Source: Christensenella massiliensis
GTDB taxonomy: Bacteria > Bacillota > Clostridia > Christensenellales > Christensenellaceae
NCBI GenBank assembly: GCA_900155415.1
Contig: LT700187.1
Span: 186,001 to 250,000 of the forward strand
Length of the DNA: 64,000 bases
Reading direction: 5' to 3'
Positions within the stretch are counted from its first letter, which is position 1; each line of letters starts with the position of its first letter. Below the pieces are notes generated by a model, which was not told the DNA's origin, did not search any database, and saw nothing but the letters and a program-made list of their open reading frames with translations. The translations under genes were made by a program, and so were the position numbers. Below are positions 18,113-26,787 of the stretch, one piece after another.

Positions 18113-19138
18113 TTACTTTCTCGCCTCCGCTCCCAAAGCCTTTGCCACTTTCACGATGTTCATGGAAATCGGGCATTTCGCAACACAGCGTCCGCATCCT
18201 ACGCACGAATACATCCCGTCGTTGTTCGCCGGAAAATATACGAGCTTGTGCATGAACCGCTGACGAAAGCGTTCTACCTGACTTTTGCGCGGATTTCCGT
18301 GCGCCATACGCGTAAAGTCCGAATACATGCAGGAATCCCAGCACCGGTAACGCCTGATCTCCTTTCCGGTATCAAAATCCCGGATATCGTAGCATTGGCA
18401 GGTCGGGCATATATAAGTACATGTTCCGCAGCCGAGACACGCGCGAGAAAGCTCCGCCCACTGCTCAGAGCCAAACAGCTTTTCCGTCGCGTTTCCGTCG
18501 ATCCCCGTCAAATCGAGGTCCTTTAGGGGAAGCCTTTCCATGGTTTCTTCAAGCGCACGGACCGCCGGCTCGATCTCTGCGTCGTTCGCCTCCTCCAAAG
18601 GCGTGAGGCCTGCCAAAAATGCCTCTCCTTTTTCTGTGACCGCTTTCAGATAGAGAAAGCCGCCTGATAGCCATGTGGAAACGTCTCCTCCCGGCTGTGC
18701 GGGATCGATCCCAAACACGGAACAAAAGCAGGTTTCCTCCGGCGCAGTGCACGCAAGTGTGATCACGACGCCATTTTCCCGCCGCGCCCGGTAATACGTA
18801 TCTACCGGCTCGGAAAGAAATACCCGGTCCAAAACCTCCATCGCGCGGGCATCGCACGCACGTACCCCGAAAACGGCAAACGGTTCATCCGGCGTGTCCG
18901 GCGCATCGATCTCTATCTCTTTTCCCTTCATTTTGAAAGCGACAATATCTTCGCTCTGCGGGAAAAACAGGTCTTTCGGAGATTTCACGGTATGAAGGGC
19001 GTCAATGTCCACATCAGCGCCTTCCTGCCATCTTCCGAAATTGACCGCTCCTCTTTTCTTCAAAGGGAGATATAATGCCCGCTCTGCAGCCATTGCGGAA
19101 TAAAACTCCGAAATGCGGTCCATCGCTATTTTCTGCAT
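18113..19138 (-). CDS. flxB: FlxB-type 4Fe-4S protein (AsrA-like)
   Basis: A 341-residue iron-sulfur protein like anaerobic sulfite reductase subunit A. Two [4Fe-4S] motifs lie in the C-terminal half: CLGCGTCTYICPTCQC and CVGCGRCVAKCP, with extra cysteines between (RCWDSCMY). The N-terminal 200 residues match the AsrA-type domain with ACDARAMEVLD. It relays electrons between FlxA and the rest of the Flx-Hdr complex. The ATG at 19138 overlaps the upstream stop (TGATG) and follows GGAGGG by about 10 bases. Confidence 0.8.
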   Translation of the reverse strand: MQKIAMDRISEFYSAMAAERALYLPLKKRGAVNFGRWQEGADVDIDALHTVKSPKDLFFPQSEDIVAFKMKGKEIEIDAPDTPDEPFAVFGVRACDARAMEVLDRVFLSEPVDTYYRARRENGVVITLACTAPEETCFCSVFGIDPAQPGGDVSTWLSGGFLYLKAVTEKGEAFLAGLTPLEEANDAEIEPAVRALEETMERLPLKDLDLTGIDGNATEKLFGSEQWAELSRACLGCGTCTYICPTCQCYDIRDFDTGKEIRRYRCWDSCMYSDFTRMAHGNPRKSQVERFRQRFMHKLVYFPANNDGMYSCVGCGRCVAKCPISMNIVKVAKALGAEARK

Positions 19139-20115
19139 CAATTCTTCCCTCCTTCCATTTTGCCCGGTTCCACGTCGTCCTGCGTATAGCTTACGAGAGG
19201 CCACGGAGAGCTGTCGTCCGCCCCCGCCTGATATTCGCCGTAATTTTCATTGATATCTTTTATGAATTTGCGGTTCAAAAGATGCAGCGGTATTCCCTGC
19301 GGACATACGCGGCTGCACTCTCCACAGTCTGTGCACCGCCCCGCCACATGGAACGCGCGGATAATATGGAACATATTTTCTTCAAACGTATCTACATTCG
19401 CTTTGCTGCTGACGCCCGACGCATCGTTGTCGAACACGCACTTCAGACAGGAGCATGCGGGGCATACGTTCCGGCACGCATTGCAGCGTATGCATTTGGA
19501 AAGCTCGCTGCGCCAAAACTCAAACCGTTCGTCCGGCGTCATCTGCATAAGCTTTTCCACCATGCCAAAACGGTCGTGCTTGCGCAGCTCTACCGGCGCC
19601 GGATCTTCGACCGTATCGTCCGCCGCCATATATTCCGGTCCCTTGCAGGACAGGCAGCGTTCCAGCAAGACGTCGTTTAATTCGCATTCCTTTTCTCCGT
19701 ACATCGTCTGCACGGTCAGCCTGCCGCCGTCCTCAGCGATGCTTTCGATCCCTTTGATGCCTTTCACATTCAGCTTTTCCACATCTGCTATGCCGTGGCA
19801 CGGAACTCCCAGCACATAGACCTTCTCCCGGTCGATCCGGTGCTCCTTTATGAGCTGGTTGAAGCTATACGTATCGCAGGGCTTCAAAAGTGCCAGTACT
19901 CTGCCCTCTTTTTTACTTTCCGCAATGAGATATTTGCTCAGATTCGCGCCGCAAAAGCTGTTGTACACGAGGCGGTCAATATCCTCTTCCGTAAAAACAG
20001 CCGGCGTGTTGTCATAGCAATATTCGCCTTTTTCCCAACCGAGCACCCTGTCTACCGTACCGTCCGCAAGCAGGGCGCGCGCCTTTTCCTTGATTGCCTT
20101 TTCTACCGCTTGCAT
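19138..20115 (-). CDS. flxC: FlxC-type 4Fe-4S protein
   Basis: A 325-residue iron-sulfur protein. A Cys-containing N-terminal domain (LALLKPCDTYSFNQLI; GVPCHG; RCLSCKGPEY) resembles the FrhB/AsrA-like group. The C-terminal half has CIRCNACRNVCPACSC and CTDCGECSRVCPQG cluster motifs. It overlaps flxD by 13 bases and flxB by 1 base, a tightly coupled set. It is paralogous in layout to FlxB. Assignment as FlxC rests on this neighbourhood plus the twin-cluster plan; the exact subunit letter could be exchanged with flxB. Confidence 0.72.
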   Translation of the reverse strand: MQAVEKAIKEKARALLADGTVDRVLGWEKGEYCYDNTPAVFTEEDIDRLVYNSFCGANLSKYLIAESKKEGRVLALLKPCDTYSFNQLIKEHRIDREKVYVLGVPCHGIADVEKLNVKGIKGIESIAEDGGRLTVQTMYGEKECELNDVLLERCLSCKGPEYMAADDTVEDPAPVELRKHDRFGMVEKLMQMTPDERFEFWRSELSKCIRCNACRNVCPACSCLKCVFDNDASGVSSKANVDTFEENMFHIIRAFHVAGRCTDCGECSRVCPQGIPLHLLNRKFIKDINENYGEYQAGADDSSPWPLVSYTQDDVEPGKMEGGKN

Positions 20116-20552
20116 CTCAGGTCCTCCAGTCTCTTGTTCTCACCCAAATGATAAATCGTTTCTACAAATTCGTTCATGACCTGCGCGAAACGCTGTCCTT
20201 CCGCAGCAGACACCCATTCCACCCGCGTACGCCCCTTTTCGATGCCGAGGTATTCCAGCATGCTGAATAAAAGCGCCATGCGGCGGCGCGCATAATAATT
20301 CCCCGTCGAATAGTGACAGTCGCCCGGATGGCACCCGTTGATGATCACACCATCCGCGCCGCGCTGGAACGCCCGCAGGATAAACAGCGGATTCACCCTG
20401 CATGAGCAAGGCACGCGGATGATTTTCACATTCGCCGGATAATTGAGGCGGCTCGTTCCTGCGAGGTCCGCGCCGGCATAACTGCACCAGTTGCAGCAGA
20501 ATGCGACGATCAAAGGCTTAAACTCGCCCGTTTCCTGCTTTTCTATCTGCAT
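20103..20552 (-). CDS. flxD: MvhD-like hydrogenase/Hdr delta subunit (FlxD)
   Basis: A 149-residue MvhD-family protein that bridges HdrA to a partner electron donor. Conserved cysteines: FCCNWCSYAGAD (about residues 16-27), RVPCSCRV (about 44) and GCHPGDCHY (about 74-82), the [2Fe-2S] MvhD pattern. Start ATG at 20552 has a GGAGGTGG site 7 bases upstream and overlaps the hdrA stop by 10 bases. In methanogens MvhD links hydrogenase to HdrA; here the partner would be FlxA-C, because no hydrogenase gene is present. Confidence 0.88.
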   Translation of the reverse strand: MQIEKQETGEFKPLIVAFCCNWCSYAGADLAGTSRLNYPANVKIIRVPCSCRVNPLFILRAFQRGADGVIINGCHPGDCHYSTGNYYARRRMALLFSMLEYLGIEKGRTRVEWVSAAEGQRFAQVMNEFVETIYHLGENKRLEDLRCKR

Positions 20553-22537
20553 ATCGCGTCCACCTCCGCCATGATTTGTTGATTGGTAAAGCCCTTGAGG
20601 TCCATTGCTCCGGACGGGCACGTTACTGTGCACGCGCCGCAACCCTGACATACGGCCTCATTGACCTGCGCCACTCTGCGCGTCTCGCGCACGCCGTGGT
20701 CGTTGATTTCTTTTTCCACATATTCGATCGCGCCGTACGGGCACACATTTTGGCAGGCCGAGCAGCCGTTGCACAAAAGCTCGTTGCTCCCTGCCACGCA
20801 CGGGTTGCACGTCAACTTGTCCTTGGCAAGCAGGCCGATCACCTTTGATGCCGCGGCGCCCGCCTGCGCCACCGTTTCCGGGATATCCTTCGGCCCCTGA
20901 CATACGCCCGACAGGAACACGCCCGCCGTCGGGCTTTCCACCGGCCTCAGCTTGGGATGCGCCTCCGTGAAAAAGTCGTTGGTATCCATGCTCGCCGTCA
21001 GCATCGTTGCCAGCGGCCGTGCGCTCTTATCCGGCTCGATCGCCGCCGCGAGGATCACCATGTCCGCATCGATATGCATCTGCGTACCGCTGATAAGGTC
21101 GGACGCCTGCACCTTGAGCACGCCGTCCTCCTCCGCGACCTTCCCGACCATGCCCTTGACATAATTCACGCCATACTGCTCCACTGCGCGGCGCTGGAAC
21201 TCATCGAAATTTTTGCCCGGCGTCCGTACGTCGATATAGAATACATAAACTTCTGTATCCGGATATTTTTCCCGTACAAGCATCGCGTGCTTTGCGGTAT
21301 ACATGCAGCATATTTTGGAACAATACGGCTTTCCGCAGTCTGTCGTATCGCGCGATCCTACGCATTGCACGAACACCAGCGTTTTCGGATGCTTGCCGTC
21401 CGACGGACGGAGCAATACGCCTTTCGTCGGCCCTGCCGCATTCATCAGCCGCTCAAATTCAAGACTCGTCACTACGTCCGGGTTATCCGCATAGCCAAAC
21501 TCGTCAAAATTCTCCAGTGAGATCGGGTTGAAGCCTGTTGCAGCAATGATCGCTCCATACTGCTGCGTAATGATCTCATCCTGCTGCTCGAAATCGATCG
21601 CATGCGACGGACAACTCTTTTCGCACAGTCCGCATTTTCCCGTTTTGTAATGGATGCATGCTTCATGGTCGATCACAGGTATATTAGGCACTGCCTGTGC
21701 AAACGGCACATAGATCGCTCCGCGCGTATTCAGCCCCATATTGAATTCGCTCTTTGCTTTCCGGGACGGGCACTTTTCCGTGCACACACCGCAGCCTGTA
21801 CACAGGTCTTCCTTTACATTCCGCGCTTTTTTGCGGATATCCACCGTAAAGTTACCCACAAAGCCGGATATCTTTTCCACCTCGCTGTAGGTATACAGAT
21901 GTATTTTTTCATGCTGTGCAGCGTCCACCATTTTAGGCGTGAGGATGCAGGCTGCACAGTCGAGCGTTGGAAACGTCTTGTCGAGCTGCGCCATTTTTCC
22001 GCCAATAGTCGGCGACTTTTCGACAATATCTACCTCGTAACCTGCGTCTGCAATATCGAGCGCCGTCTGAATGCCCGCAATACCGCCGCCGATCACGAGC
22101 GCCCGTTTTACGACGGGACTCTCCCCTGCCGTCAGGGGCGCGTTCAAATTCAGCTTGGCGATCGCCGCCTTTGCCAGTATGATCGCCTTTTCCGTGCCCT
22201 CAGCCTTATCTTTATGGATCCACGAGCACTGTTCACGGATATTTGCGATCTCGACCATATACGGATTCAGTCCCGCTGCCGCTGCCGTCTTGCGAAACGT
22301 CGCTTCATGCATCCGCGGCGAGCATGAGCAGACCACAACGCCCGTAAGCCCGTGCTCTTTGATGGCATCCTGGATCTTCGTCTGCCCGACCTCAGAACAC
22401 ATATATTGGTAATCCGTCGCGAGAACGACCCCCGGTTCGTTTTTGACTGCTTCCGCGACCGCCGCGACATCGACCGTCGCAGCGATATTGCTTCCGCACC
22501 AGCAAACGAAAACTCCTATTCTCTGCAAATAAATCAC
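20543..22537 (-). CDS. hdrA: Heterodisulfide reductase-like subunit A (HdrA)
   Basis: A 664-residue FAD and multi-cluster protein, the site of flavin-based bifurcation in Hdr complexes. FAD fold GGGIAGIQTALDIADAG is at about residues 150-166, with IGGKM after it. Four ferredoxin motifs are visible: CTGCGVCTEKCP, CGLCEKSCP, CNGCSACQNVCP and CQGCGACTVTCP. An N-terminal cysteine motif CWCGSN also fits the family. The predicted start is GTG at 22537 with AAGGAG very close; a downstream TTG (22528) or ATT cannot be excluded. A 132-base spacer separates it from hdrC, the only large gap in this part of the operon apart from fumC-hdrB. Confidence 0.9.
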   Translation of the reverse strand: MIYLQRIGVFVCWCGSNIAATVDVAAVAEAVKNEPGVVLATDYQYMCSEVGQTKIQDAIKEHGLTGVVVCSCSPRMHEATFRKTAAAAGLNPYMVEIANIREQCSWIHKDKAEGTEKAIILAKAAIAKLNLNAPLTAGESPVVKRALVIGGGIAGIQTALDIADAGYEVDIVEKSPTIGGKMAQLDKTFPTLDCAACILTPKMVDAAQHEKIHLYTYSEVEKISGFVGNFTVDIRKKARNVKEDLCTGCGVCTEKCPSRKAKSEFNMGLNTRGAIYVPFAQAVPNIPVIDHEACIHYKTGKCGLCEKSCPSHAIDFEQQDEIITQQYGAIIAATGFNPISLENFDEFGYADNPDVVTSLEFERLMNAAGPTKGVLLRPSDGKHPKTLVFVQCVGSRDTTDCGKPYCSKICCMYTAKHAMLVREKYPDTEVYVFYIDVRTPGKNFDEFQRRAVEQYGVNYVKGMVGKVAEEDGVLKVQASDLISGTQMHIDADMVILAAAIEPDKSARPLATMLTASMDTNDFFTEAHPKLRPVESPTAGVFLSGVCQGPKDIPETVAQAGAAASKVIGLLAKDKLTCNPCVAGSNELLCNGCSACQNVCPYGAIEYVEKEINDHGVRETRRVAQVNEAVCQGCGACTVTCPSGAMDLKGFTNQQIMAEVDAICR

Positions 22538-22547
22538 TACTCCTTTA

Positions 22548-22643
22548 TCAGCTGATCAGCAGTTCATCGTTTGGGCGCCTGCCCGAAATCCTGACAGGCA
22601 CTTTGCCAAACGCCGAAAAGCCTAACCGTTTCTTTCCTTTCAT
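22548..22643 (-). CDS. Possible 31-residue small protein between hdrC and hdrA
   Basis: An ATG at 22643 opens a 31-codon frame ending TGA just before the hdrA ribosome site. The peptide starts MKGKKRLGF and ends ELLIS; it is basic at the front and has no cysteines or membrane segment. A weak AGGA lies 7 bases upstream, inside a hairpin (22644-22668). It could be a real small protein, a leader peptide that sets hdrA translation, or chance. Conservation in related operons would decide. Confidence 0.22.
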   Translation of the reverse strand: MKGKKRLGFSAFGKVPVRISGRRPNDELLIS

Positions 22644-22668
22644 ACGGCAGTCCTGTCATAACTGCCGT
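22644..22668 (-). other. Intercistronic hairpin after hdrC
   Basis: ACGGCAGT / ACTGCCGT, 8 pairs, 9-base loop, one base after the hdrC stop and without a T-run. It is not a terminator. It may stabilise or mark a processing point between hdrBC and hdrA-flx transcripts. Confidence 0.5.
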
Positions 22669-22669
22669 C

Positions 22670-23062
22670 TTACTTCCCATATTTTCTGAACGCGCTGGTG
22701 ATCGCCTGCTGCGGTATATTTTCATCCAGCTTTCCCGGAATCTCCTGCGCATTCAGATGATTGTTCCCTTTTTCGCGGATCACGAGCAATCGTACCGCCT
22801 CAATGAGCTTCGCCGGCTCCACGCCGCGCGGGCAGCGTTCCATGCACGCAAAGCAGGAAAGGCACTGCCATAAAGACTCCGACCGCATCAGCGGCTCAAT
22901 ATTCCCCTTCTTCACCATCGAGACGAATTGATGCGGGTGATATTCCATTTCGTCATAGGCAGGGCACGTTCCCGAGCATTTTCCGCATGTCATGCATTTG
23001 CCCGGATCGACGCCGCTCATTCTGAGCACCTGTTCCTTGAGGTCCTTCTGCGCCTCCGTCAC
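22670..23062 (-). CDS. hdrC: Heterodisulfide reductase-like subunit C (HdrC)
   Basis: A 130-residue protein with two [4Fe-4S] motifs, CMTCGKCSGTCP (about residues 23-34) and CLSCFACMERCP (about 68-79). HdrC passes electrons between HdrA and HdrB. It starts at a GTG that overlaps the hdrB stop (GTGA). The length is shorter than methanogen HdrC (about 180) but normal for bacterial Hdr/Flx loci. Confidence 0.88.
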   Translation of the reverse strand: MTEAQKDLKEQVLRMSGVDPGKCMTCGKCSGTCPAYDEMEYHPHQFVSMVKKGNIEPLMRSESLWQCLSCFACMERCPRGVEPAKLIEAVRLLVIREKGNNHLNAQEIPGKLDENIPQQAITSAFRKYGK

Positions 23063-23859
23063 TGCGCTCCGCCTCCTTTCTTAAGCCCCAGCGCCTCTGC
23101 AAGCAATTCCGTGAAATAATAGACCGAAACGCCTGTCTCAGCGCTGTTTTCCTCTAAATTATACATGCAAAGCGGACACGCCGTCACAACAGCCTCCGCT
23201 CCATGCTTTTCTGCCGACCGCAAAACGTTTCCGCTTTTCTTTTTCGGCGCCTCCTTGTCTTCCACGACTACATATCCGCCGCAGCACTCGTTGCGGTAAG
23301 GATATTTTACCGGAGTCGCGCCAATCGCGGCAATAAAATCCTCCAAGATCGACGGATTTTCCGGGTTGTCAAACTGCATCTCCTTTGCAGGCCGCAGCAG
23401 CAGACAGCCGTAATATGCCCCGATCTTTCTTCCCTTAAGCGGGGCTGTCACCTTTTTCTTCAGCTCGCTCCAGCCTACGCGGTCGCGCAGCATCTCAAGA
23501 TAATGCAGTACGGTCGTCTCGCCCGCATACTCTTCCTCAAGCTGCAGATAACGGTTCACCTTTCCGCGCATATCACTGTTTGACTGCATGTCGCCGTTTA
23601 CGCGCTTTATTACATGATGACAGGCGGAGCAAAGCGTAACCAGCTCGCCGCCTTCTTTTTTCGCGTCCGCAAGCGCCCGCACCGCCGACAGCTTCGTCGC
23701 GATCTCGTCGCTCGCCATCGGATAGACCGCGCCGCAGCACTGCCATTCCGGCAGCTCACAGAGGTCTATCCCCAGCGCCTGCGCGGACTCCCGCGCATAT
23801 CGATCCAGCTCTTTTGCCTTTGTTTTCAAAGTGCAGCCCGGATAATAACTAAATTTCAT
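23059..23859 (-). CDS. hdrB: Heterodisulfide reductase-like subunit B (HdrB)
   Basis: A 266-residue protein with two complete CCG domains, the ligands of the non-cubane [4Fe-4S] clusters. First set: YPGC (Cys 9), QCCG (about 41-42) and CSAC (about 78-81). Second set: YYGC (about 153), ECCGG (about 193-194) and CPLC (about 234-237). In methanogens HdrB reduces the CoM-CoB disulfide; this host is not expected to have those thiols. Here it may hand electrons to the fumarate reductase subunits of the same operon. It follows fumC after 133 bases. Confidence 0.88.
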   Translation of the reverse strand: MKFSYYPGCTLKTKAKELDRYARESAQALGIDLCELPEWQCCGAVYPMASDEIATKLSAVRALADAKKEGGELVTLCSACHHVIKRVNGDMQSNSDMRGKVNRYLQLEEEYAGETTVLHYLEMLRDRVGWSELKKKVTAPLKGRKIGAYYGCLLLRPAKEMQFDNPENPSILEDFIAAIGATPVKYPYRNECCGGYVVVEDKEAPKKKSGNVLRSAEKHGAEAVVTACPLCMYNLEENSAETGVSVYYFTELLAEALGLKKGGGAQ

Positions 23860-23927
23860 GTTGCCTCCAAACTCTATCGCTCGCCCCGTCGGGCAGGTTA
23901 ATCAATTCGAGCCAGCCTCCCTTTATC

Positions 23928-23984
23928 GGCAGAGCCTGCATCGTCATAAGGCAGATTTTCCGCCCTATACCATAAAGCTCTGCC
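23928..23984 (-). other. Structured spacer between fumC and hdrB
   Basis: GCTCTGCC pairs with GGCAGAGC (8 pairs) around an inner hairpin GGCGGA-AAA-TCTGCC. No T-run follows, so read-through into hdrB is expected. Such a structure could give the mdh-fumC and hdr-flx-frd parts different mRNA stability. Confidence 0.4.
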
Positions 23985-23992
23985 GTTCCCGG

Positions 23993-25357
23993 TCATACCA
24001 TTTCTTCCGGGTGGAACACCTCGTCAAACTTCTCCGGCGTCAGGAAGCCGAGCGCCACACAGGCTTCTTTCAGGGAAATATTTTCCCGAAAGGCCTTTTT
24101 GGCTGTTTTTGCAGCATTGTCATAGCCGATATATGGGTTGAGTGCCGTCACCAGCATCAGTGAATTGTGCAGGTTGTGGGCCATTTTCTCCCGATTGGCT
24201 TTAATGCCTGCCGCGCAGTTTTTATTGAACGACGCGATCCCGTCTGCAAGAAGCCGCACGGATTGCAGAAAATTATAAATGAGCACCGGCATGAACACAT
24301 TCAGCTCAAAATTCCCCTGCGAGGCCGCCATTCCGACCGCAACGTCGTTTGCCATCACCTGCACGGCCACCATCGTCATGGCTTCGCATTGGGTCGGATT
24401 TACCTTACCCGGCATAATAGAGCTTCCCGGCTCATTTTCCGGGATAAATATCTCACCGAGCCCGCAGCGCGGACCGCTCGCCAGCCACCGTACATCGTTC
24501 GCGATCTTCATCAAATTCGCCGCCAGCGCTTTGAGCGCGCCGTGTGCAAATACCAGATCGTCTTTCGACGTAAGCGCATGAAACTTGTTCTCTGCCGTCA
24601 CAAAATCTTTTCCGGTGAGAATCCCTACCTGCTTCGCGATCTCCTCTGCAAACCCCTCGGGCGCATTCAGGCCGGTTCCTACTGCCGTGCCGCCGAGCGC
24701 AAGCTCCCTAAGACCGGGCAGCGCCGCTTTCAGCATTTCCCTCGTCTTTTCGAGCATATTACGCCAACCGCTGATCTCCTGTGAAAATGCGATGGGCGTT
24801 GCATCCTGCAAATGGGTACGTCCGCTTTTTACAATGCCTTCGTTTTCTTTTTCAAGGCGCTTCATCGTTTTGATCAGCGCATCCATCTGCGGCATCAGCT
24901 TGTCTTCTATCCCAAGCACCGCGGCAATATGCATTGCCGTAGGGAACGTATCGTTCGAGCTCTGCGATTTGTTCACGTCGTCGTTCGGATGCAGCAGCTT
25001 TTCTCCTGCGATCTCGTTCCCGCGGTTTGCGATCACCTCGTTCGCGTTCATATTGGACTGCGTACCGCTGCCTGTCTGCCAGACCACAAGCGGAAAATGC
25101 TCGTTCAGCTTCCCTGCGATCACCTCATCGCACGCCGCCGCAATCGCGTCTTTCTTTTCCGCGCTGATTTTGCCAAGGTTAAAATTCGCGATCGCCGCCG
25201 CTTTCTTCAGTATCCCGAACGCATGCGTGATCTCGCGCGGCATCACCTCGCCGCCGATTTCAAAATTCTGTAAACTGCGCTGCGTCTGCGCCGCCCAATA
25301 TTTATCCGCCGGAACTTTCATTTCTCCCATCGAGTCCCGTTCGATACGGTATTCCAT
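23993..25357 (-). CDS. fumC: Class II fumarase
   Basis: A 454-residue oxygen-stable fumarase that interconverts malate and fumarate. The superfamily signature [16 protein letters not shown] is at about residues 314-329 and the substrate-site [11 protein letters not shown] near 186. Length is normal. It begins 14 bases after the dehydrogenase gene with GGAGGG upstream. With the upstream dehydrogenase and downstream fumarate reductase it makes a reductive C4 branch: malate to fumarate to succinate. An aspartase identity is unlikely from the FumC-like N-terminus and length. Confidence 0.92.
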   Translation of the reverse strand: MEYRIERDSMGEMKVPADKYWAAQTQRSLQNFEIGGEVMPREITHAFGILKKAAAIANFNLGKISAEKKDAIAAACDEVIAGKLNEHFPLVVWQTGSGTQSNMNANEVIANRGNEIAGEKLLHPNDDVNKSQSSNDTFPTAMHIAAVLGIEDKLMPQMDALIKTMKRLEKENEGIVKSGRTHLQDATPIAFSQEISGWRNMLEKTREMLKAALPGLRELALGGTAVGTGLNAPEGFAEEIAKQVGILTGKDFVTAENKFHALTSKDDLVFAHGALKALAANLMKIANDVRWLASGPRCGLGEIFIPENEPGSSIMPGKVNPTQCEAMTMVAVQVMANDVAVGMAASQGNFELNVFMPVLIYNFLQSVRLLADGIASFNKNCAAGIKANREKMAHNLHNSLMLVTALNPYIGYDNAAKTAKKAFRENISLKEACVALGFLTPEKFDEVFHPEEMV

Positions 25358-25371
25358 ATAGTTCCCTCCAA

Positions 25372-26319
25372 TCAGATATTGACCTGTTTGATAACGCCTT
25401 TAAGGACGTCCGCACTGTGCTGGAGCTTCTCGAGTTCCTGTTCCGTCATTGCGGGAAGCACGTTGCCGCAAATTCCGTCCGGCCCAAAAATAAACGGGAT
25501 CGAGAGGCATACGTCGTCAATTCCATATTCCCCGTGCAGCATGGAGGATACCGTCATAACGCGGTTTGAGCTTCCGAACAGGCAGTCTACGATATGACAT
25601 ACCGAAATGGCGATCGCATAGAACGTCGCGCCCTTGCGTTCGATGATCTTACCGCCGGATGTGCGGATATACTGCTCGATCTCATCCGGATTGATCTTTG
25701 CCTTGATACGTCCCGCAAAATTGAAGCCTCCCTTGTCGTCCAAAATCTCTACGCTGCCTACGCGCGCCGTAGACCACGGCACGAAAGAGCTGTCGCCATG
25801 CTCGCCCATAACATAGGCATGGATGCTCTTCTGGCTGAGCCCGAGGTATTCCGCAAGACGCGAACGCAGGCGGGCCGTATCGAGGATCGTTCCCGAGCCA
25901 ATGATCCGGCTTTCCGGCAGCCCTGATACCTTGCAGAACGTGTAGGTCAGCACATCCACCGGGTTGCTGACAAGAATATATATCGCATCCGGAGCATATT
26001 TGACGATCTCCGGCGTGATCTCACGGATCACGTTTACATTCGTCTGCGCAAGGTCGATACGGGACTGTCCGGCTTTCCGCGGTACGCCCGAAGTGATGAC
26101 CACCACATCGGAGTCCTTTGCATCCTCATAGGTGCCCGCATAAATCGAGATCGGCGAACAAAACGGCGTGCCCTGCCGGATATCCATCGCCTCTCCCAGC
26201 GCTTTCTCGGTATTGACGTCGATCATGACGATCTCGGAAGCAAGCCCGTTTACCGCCATCGTATACGTGATCGTGGAGCCAACGCTTCCTGCGCCGATTA
26301 TCGTTACTTTCCTGCTCAT
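25372..26319 (-). CDS. mdh: Malate dehydrogenase built on a lactate dehydrogenase framework
   Basis: A 315-residue NAD-dependent 2-hydroxyacid dehydrogenase: GAGSVGS NAD motif (residues 9-15), catalytic His in MGEHGDS (about 177), active-site SNPVDVLTY. Overall it looks like L-lactate dehydrogenase (GEHGDS, KGATFY near residue 231). But the residue that decides the substrate, Gln102 in LDH numbering, is Arg here (residue 81, in [10 protein letters not shown]; codon at 26077-26079). That change is known to turn LDH into malate dehydrogenase, and fumC follows directly. Malate/oxaloacetate is therefore the likelier substrate; lactate activity is not excluded. It is the first gene of the operon, with AGGAGG upstream. 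Confidence 0.78.
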   Translation of the reverse strand: MSRKVTIIGAGSVGSTITYTMAVNGLASEIVMIDVNTEKALGEAMDIRQGTPFCSPISIYAGTYEDAKDSDVVVITSGVPRKAGQSRIDLAQTNVNVIREITPEIVKYAPDAIYILVSNPVDVLTYTFCKVSGLPESRIIGSGTILDTARLRSRLAEYLGLSQKSIHAYVMGEHGDSSFVPWSTARVGSVEILDDKGGFNFAGRIKAKINPDEIEQYIRTSGGKIIERKGATFYAIAISVCHIVDCLFGSSNRVMTVSSMLHGEYGIDDVCLSIPFIFGPDGICGNVLPAMTEQELEKLQHSADVLKGVIKQVNI

Positions 26320-26598
26320 ACTACATCCTCCTAAAATATCGCTGCATACTGCAAACCTAAATGGCCGCCGGCCAAATTTCCCGTTTCAAAAAAAGCAGGC
26401 ATTCCGCACATCAGTTACCCAAGGTGCGTACGCCCTCTCTTTTTGATATTCGATACGAGCCCTTATCCGTGCTTTTCCATGCGCCATACAGTCATACCCA
26501 GAACGCAGTCTTCCGCGCTCCTTTTTGTACCTGCATCTCCCACTTCTCAGCCTGCGGATCAGGCGTTCCCCATACGCATCATCCATCAAAAACAAAGT

Positions 26599-26635
26599 TT
26601 GTGTATATTTTAACAAATTATGATGCCCTTGTAAA
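26599..26635 (-). promoter_or_regulatory. Promoter of the mdh-frd operon with a Rex-like dyad
   Basis: On the minus strand TTTACA (26635-26630) and TAAAAT (26612-26607) are 17 bases apart, a good sigma-A promoter. The 18-base dyad TTGTGTATATTTTAACAA (26599-26616, plus strand) covers the -10. It matches the clostridial Rex pattern TTGTTAA-N4-TTAACAA in 12 of 14 half-site positions. Rex senses NADH/NAD and controls fermentation genes, which fits. The leader to mdh is about 280 bases and holds no convincing gene. The promoter is seen; Rex control is inference. Confidence 0.6.
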
Positions 26636-26751
26636 TACTTCCGCATCAACAAAGGCATAAAGTTCATGGTTTTTTAACGCATCATTGTCTTTTTTTTCAC
26701 AAGTTTACAGTCCGCGCGTAACCTCTCCCTTTATTTTAACATTCTGCTGAT

Positions 26752-26787
26752 AAAGAAAAAGGCCAATAAGAGTTGGCCCTTTTCTTT
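26752..26787 (-). terminator. Terminator after etfA
   Basis: Stem AAAGAAAAAGGCCAA / TTGGCCCTTTTCTTT with a 6-base loop and one mismatch. One arm overlaps the etfA stop codon. It ends the sucD-rpoN-bcd-etfBA transcript just before the promoter region of the next operon. Confidence 0.82.

Noticed and set aside
20543-23859. True methanogen-type CoM-CoB heterodisulfide reductase
   Set aside because: The host is a fermentative Gram-positive without visible coenzyme M/B genes; the Flx genes and fumarate reductase point to another electron acceptor.
25372-26319. Lactate dehydrogenase as the plain call
   Set aside because: The specificity residue is Arg rather than Gln and fumC follows directly; malate dehydrogenase fits better, though lactate activity is not excluded.
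26386-26667. A 93-codon frame in the leader of the mdh operon
   Set aside because: It begins upstream of the promoter, has no Shine-Dalgarno site, and its very basic composition looks random.
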